Assembly: GCA_937995505.1 (NCBI GenBank)
Contig: CALKJV010000011.1
Coordinates: 1-7,983, forward strand
Direction of reading: 5' to 3'
DNA length: 7,983 bases
From: an uncultured Bacteroidia bacterium
GTDB lineage: Bacteria; Bacteroidota; Bacteroidia; SpSt-205
Numbering within the stretch: position 1 is the stretch's first letter; the number at the start of each line of letters is the position of its first letter. This document shows, piece by piece, positions 6,223 through 7,983 of this stretch. The position numbers and the translations under genes are program-made. Below the pieces are notes generated by a model. It saw nothing but the letters and a program-made list of their open reading frames with translations, was not told where the DNA came from and did not search any database.

Positions 6223-6941
6223 GCTTCTGGTTTTTTACTCGGCGTGAACCCGCTATCAACTTAGGGATAGAGCTGGCCGTAGAAGTGCATAATCATGTTT
6301 TACCTGGCATAGATGACGGAGCCCGTACTATGCAGGAGGCCCTCCAGATGCTTCTTTTCTGGGCAGAGATGGGGTATCAGAAGGTGATTGCCACGCCGCA
6401 TCAGAGTACTTACTTCAGGGCTACTCCAGAAGAAATAGACTTAGCCTACCAGAAGCTTAGGCATCAGATGCAGGAGCAAGAACTGCCTCTTTTTCTCACG
6501 GTGGCTGCTGAGTATCTATTAGAACCTGAGCTTCGCGAGCGGATTTCTACTTTGCGGGCGTTTGGGCCTAAACGGTATGTGCTTTTAGAGTTGGGCTTTT
6601 GGGCGCTGCCTATGGGATGGGAACGCTTTGTATTTGAGCTGCAAGCGGCGGGCTATACGGTGGTTTTAGCCCATCCTGAGCGCTATGACTATGCAGACAC
6701 CGCTCGGCTCAAAAGCTGGTATGAGCAAGGGTTGCTCTTCCAGATTAATCTCCTTTCACTGTCTAAGGCCTATGGCTCTAAGCCGTATCAGCGAGGAGAA
6801 TACCTCTTAGAAAAAGGCTGGGTACACTTTGTGGGGAGTGACTTACATGCGCCTAGCCAGATAGAGGCCTTGCGTCGCGGGCTCCAGCATAAACTCGTAC
6901 GCAAAAGGCTTAGCACTTTTCTCAATCCTACGCTATTATGA
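6219..6941 (+). CDS. cpsB: CpsB/YwqE-type tyrosine-protein phosphatase (PHP fold)
   Basis: This is a metal-dependent phosphatase of the PHP superfamily that, in characterised members, dephosphorylates the tyrosine tail of the cognate BY-kinase. The 240-residue product carries the family's ligand motifs in order: VHNHVLPGIDDGA (H24, H26, D32, D33), TPH (H61), AAEY (E98), LELGF (E124), AHPERY (H152, E154, R155) and GSDLHA (S207, D208, H210). All expected metal and phosphate ligands appear present. The short N-terminus with MSFWFFTRR resembles Bacteroidota homologues. The ATG at 6219 overlaps the wzc stop in ATGA; an in-frame ATG at 6207 would add four residues and cannot be excluded. This is not a low-molecular-weight Wzb phosphatase. 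The location directly after wzc makes the kinase tail the likely substrate. The old annotation 'histidinol phosphatase' is less likely here. Confidence 0.92.
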   Translation: MSFWFFTRREPAINLGIELAVEVHNHVLPGIDDGARTMQEALQMLLFWAEMGYQKVIATPHQSTYFRATPEEIDLAYQKLRHQMQEQELPLFLTVAAEYLLEPELRERISTLRAFGPKRYVLLELGFWALPMGWERFVFELQAAGYTVVLAHPERYDYADTARLKSWYEQGLLFQINLLSLSKAYGSKPYQRGEYLLEKGWVHFVGSDLHAPSQIEALRRGLQHKLVRKRLSTFLNPTLL

Positions 6942-7423
6942 AGGACCATTGGGGCAAAATCTGGCTTCTCGCAATTGCGCTTGCTTTAGTAGGGCTAAGC
7001 GTTTCGCTCTGGTGGCAAGGTGGGCGGGTGCCTCAAGAGTCGCAGGCGACTTATTTGGCCGCAGAAGCTGCTCGGCTCCTCAGCTGCAAGCCCTACCTCC
7101 TCAATGAGGGCCTTCAGCTAGATTACAACGACAACGGCGCCCCAGAATACCTCTTCTCTTGCGACTCAAGCTTATCTACCGTCCATCGGCAGTTTATTTG
7201 GCTAGAGGTGCGTCGGAAAAAAGTCCAGGTCCTTCTCAAGCACACCGAGGCGGGGTGGGAGGTAGGAAGCGTAGCCGGCGCTCAGGAGGGGATTTCCTGG
7301 CTTATTGACCGTAGGCGTGGCAGGCTCCTGGCCCTTCCCATTGCAGAGAATGGTAGCTTTGCAGAGCCAGTAGAACTGATATGGGATACACAAGCGAATT
7401 GTCTACGCTCCGTCGAGCCGTAG
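6938..7423 (+). CDS. Membrane-anchored protein of unknown function in the export operon
   Basis: I do not recognise this 161-residue protein. It has an N-terminal hydrophobic helix at about 8-26 preceded by Lys2 and Lys7 and followed by WWQGGR. It is therefore either an anchored periplasmic protein or one with an uncleaved signal; there is no lipobox. The body is predicted mostly beta from sequence: LDYNDNGAPEYLF at 61-73 resembles the D-x-N-x-D-G-x-x-E loop of calcium-binding or FG-GAP-like repeats (D62, N64, N66, E70), and later segments alternate hydrophobic and polar residues. Cysteines are at 50, 75 and 155. The ATG overlaps the phosphatase stop in ATGA, which supports translational coupling and the start choice. 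It may be an accessory of polysaccharide export, but only position suggests this. Confidence 0.8.
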   Translation: MKDHWGKIWLLAIALALVGLSVSLWWQGGRVPQESQATYLAAEAARLLSCKPYLLNEGLQLDYNDNGAPEYLFSCDSSLSTVHRQFIWLEVRRKKVQVLLKHTEAGWEVGSVAGAQEGISWLIDRRRGRLLALPIAENGSFAEPVELIWDTQANCLRSVEP

Positions 7424-7758
7424 GCCTCTCAGGCGTAGAAGTGTATGGGCATATAGGGTACATGCCCGAGGAGCAGCATTTAGGCCGCCGCTTCCGAGTA
7501 GATGTAGAAGCCCAATATACCCTTCCAGAAGTGGGCGCCGATCCTCCAATTGATTATCGGGAGATAGCGGCCTTCATCCGACAGTTTTTCGCTCAGCCGG
7601 GTACCCTTATTGAGCATTTAGCGCAAGGGCTTGCCGAAGCTATCCTCCAGCGCTGGCCTGCTGTGGAAAAGGTTCAAGTGCGTGTGCATAAAGTTCACCC
7701 GCCCATCGGTATCTTAGCTGAAAGTGCGTATGCGTATGTGGAAATGGTTCGCCCTTAG
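7381..7758 (+). CDS. folB: Dihydroneopterin aldolase FolB
   Basis: It cleaves 7,8-dihydroneopterin to 6-hydroxymethyl-dihydropterin and glycolaldehyde in folate synthesis (cytoplasm, usually an octamer). The 125-residue product aligns with S. aureus FolB. E31 (PEEQHLG), Y59 (DYREI), E78 (LIEHLA) and K104 (VRVHKVHPPIG) correspond to its E22, Y54, E74 and K100. The loop usually reading Y-G-x-H-G is here YGHIG, so the histidine is shifted by one place. The ATG at 7381 is the only ATG giving a complete domain, but it overlaps the preceding gene by 43 bases and leaves about 15 extra N-terminal residues. A TTG at 7399 would be closer to family length and is an alternative start. Other folate genes are not in view. 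Confidence 0.92.
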   Translation: MGYTSELSTLRRAVGLSGVEVYGHIGYMPEEQHLGRRFRVDVEAQYTLPEVGADPPIDYREIAAFIRQFFAQPGTLIEHLAQGLAEAILQRWPAVEKVQVRVHKVHPPIGILAESAYAYVEMVRP

Positions 7759-7983
7759 TGTAGGGTTCCTCTCGGCCCAAAAGTGGGATACGATTGTGGT
7801 GATTGAGACAAGCTATGGTAGTATGCGATTGCAGCTTTACCGAGAGACGCCCCAACATCGGGCTAACTTCTTCAAGCTGGCGCGGGAAGGTTTTTTTGAT
7901 GGGACGACCTTTCATCGGGTAGTGCCAGGCTTTGTTATCCAGGGAGGTGATCCGAATTCCAAAGACGCCGACCCCAATAACGA
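7730..7983 (+). CDS. Exported cyclophilin-type peptidyl-prolyl isomerase (3' end outside window)
   Basis: A cyclophilin catalyses cis-trans isomerisation of Xaa-Pro bonds and assists protein folding. The first 84 residues are visible and the frame runs off the window. A probable Sec signal peptide (RMWKWFALSVGFLSA, cleavage near A16-Q17) puts it in the periplasm. The fold starts at TIVVIETSYGSM and continues through TPQHRANFFKLAREGFFDG to the active-site segment FHRVVPGFVIQGGDP, where R63, F68 and Q71 match human CypA R55, F60 and Q63. The DPNSKDADPNN loop resembles Bacteroidota cyclophilins. The reading frame begins inside folB (29-base overlap from ATG 7730, 23 from ATG 7736); 7730 is chosen because it gives a more basic signal-peptide start, but either is possible. 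Confidence 0.9.
   Translation, partial: MRMWKWFALSVGFLSAQKWDTIVVIETSYGSMRLQLYRETPQHRANFFKLAREGFFDGTTFHRVVPGFVIQGGDPNSKDADPNN

Noticed and set aside
7640..7915. 91-codon minus-strand frame across the folB/cyclophilin junction
   Set aside because: It is antisense to two recognisable genes and its product resembles nothing.

Overview
The window most resembles a Bacteroidota chromosome. Four things point that way. A promoter matches the phylum's TTTG / TAnnTTTG consensus (2405-2438). Almost no start codon has a convincing Shine-Dalgarno sequence. The prolyl-tRNA synthetase is of the eukaryote/archaeal type. The polysaccharide-export lipoprotein ends in a membrane helix, as Bacteroidota Wza-like proteins often do. 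The isocitrate dehydrogenase is of the Thermus/Rickettsia class with a C-terminal extension. The species cannot be named from the sequence alone. Coding density is very high and no gap between genes exceeds about 80 bases.

Layout: (1) 1-305, plus strand, the last ~100 codons of proS, ending near a strong hairpin at 314-343. (2) 366-2403, minus strand, a two-gene unit ruvA then icd with a 13-base gap, convergent with proS. (3) 2404-2457, a short divergent intergenic region carrying a good Bacteroidota promoter for the plus-strand gene. (4) 2458-3000, a small coiled-coil lipoprotein, closed by a clear intrinsic terminator at 3029-3061. (5) 3077-7983, plus strand, a tightly packed run: Wza-like export lipoprotein, Wzc-like BY-kinase, CpsB/YwqE-type PHP phosphatase, an unrecognised membrane-anchored protein, folB, and a cyclophilin cut off by the window end. 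Within it the genes are separated by 8 bases or overlap by 4 to 43 bases.

Functionally, the centre of the window is a capsule/exopolysaccharide export and control module. An outer-membrane export lipoprotein, an inner-membrane chain-length/tyrosine-kinase protein with a Tyr-rich tail, and a phosphatase expected to act on that tail lie in order, with no glycosyltransferases or flippase in view. The flanking genes are housekeeping (translation, TCA cycle, recombination, folate synthesis, protein folding). I see no CRISPR array, tRNA, rRNA, insertion sequence or phage gene, and no clear sign of a wholly new system. The least explained items are the 161-residue protein in the export operon, the coiled-coil lipoprotein, and the terminator that runs almost into the wza start codon.
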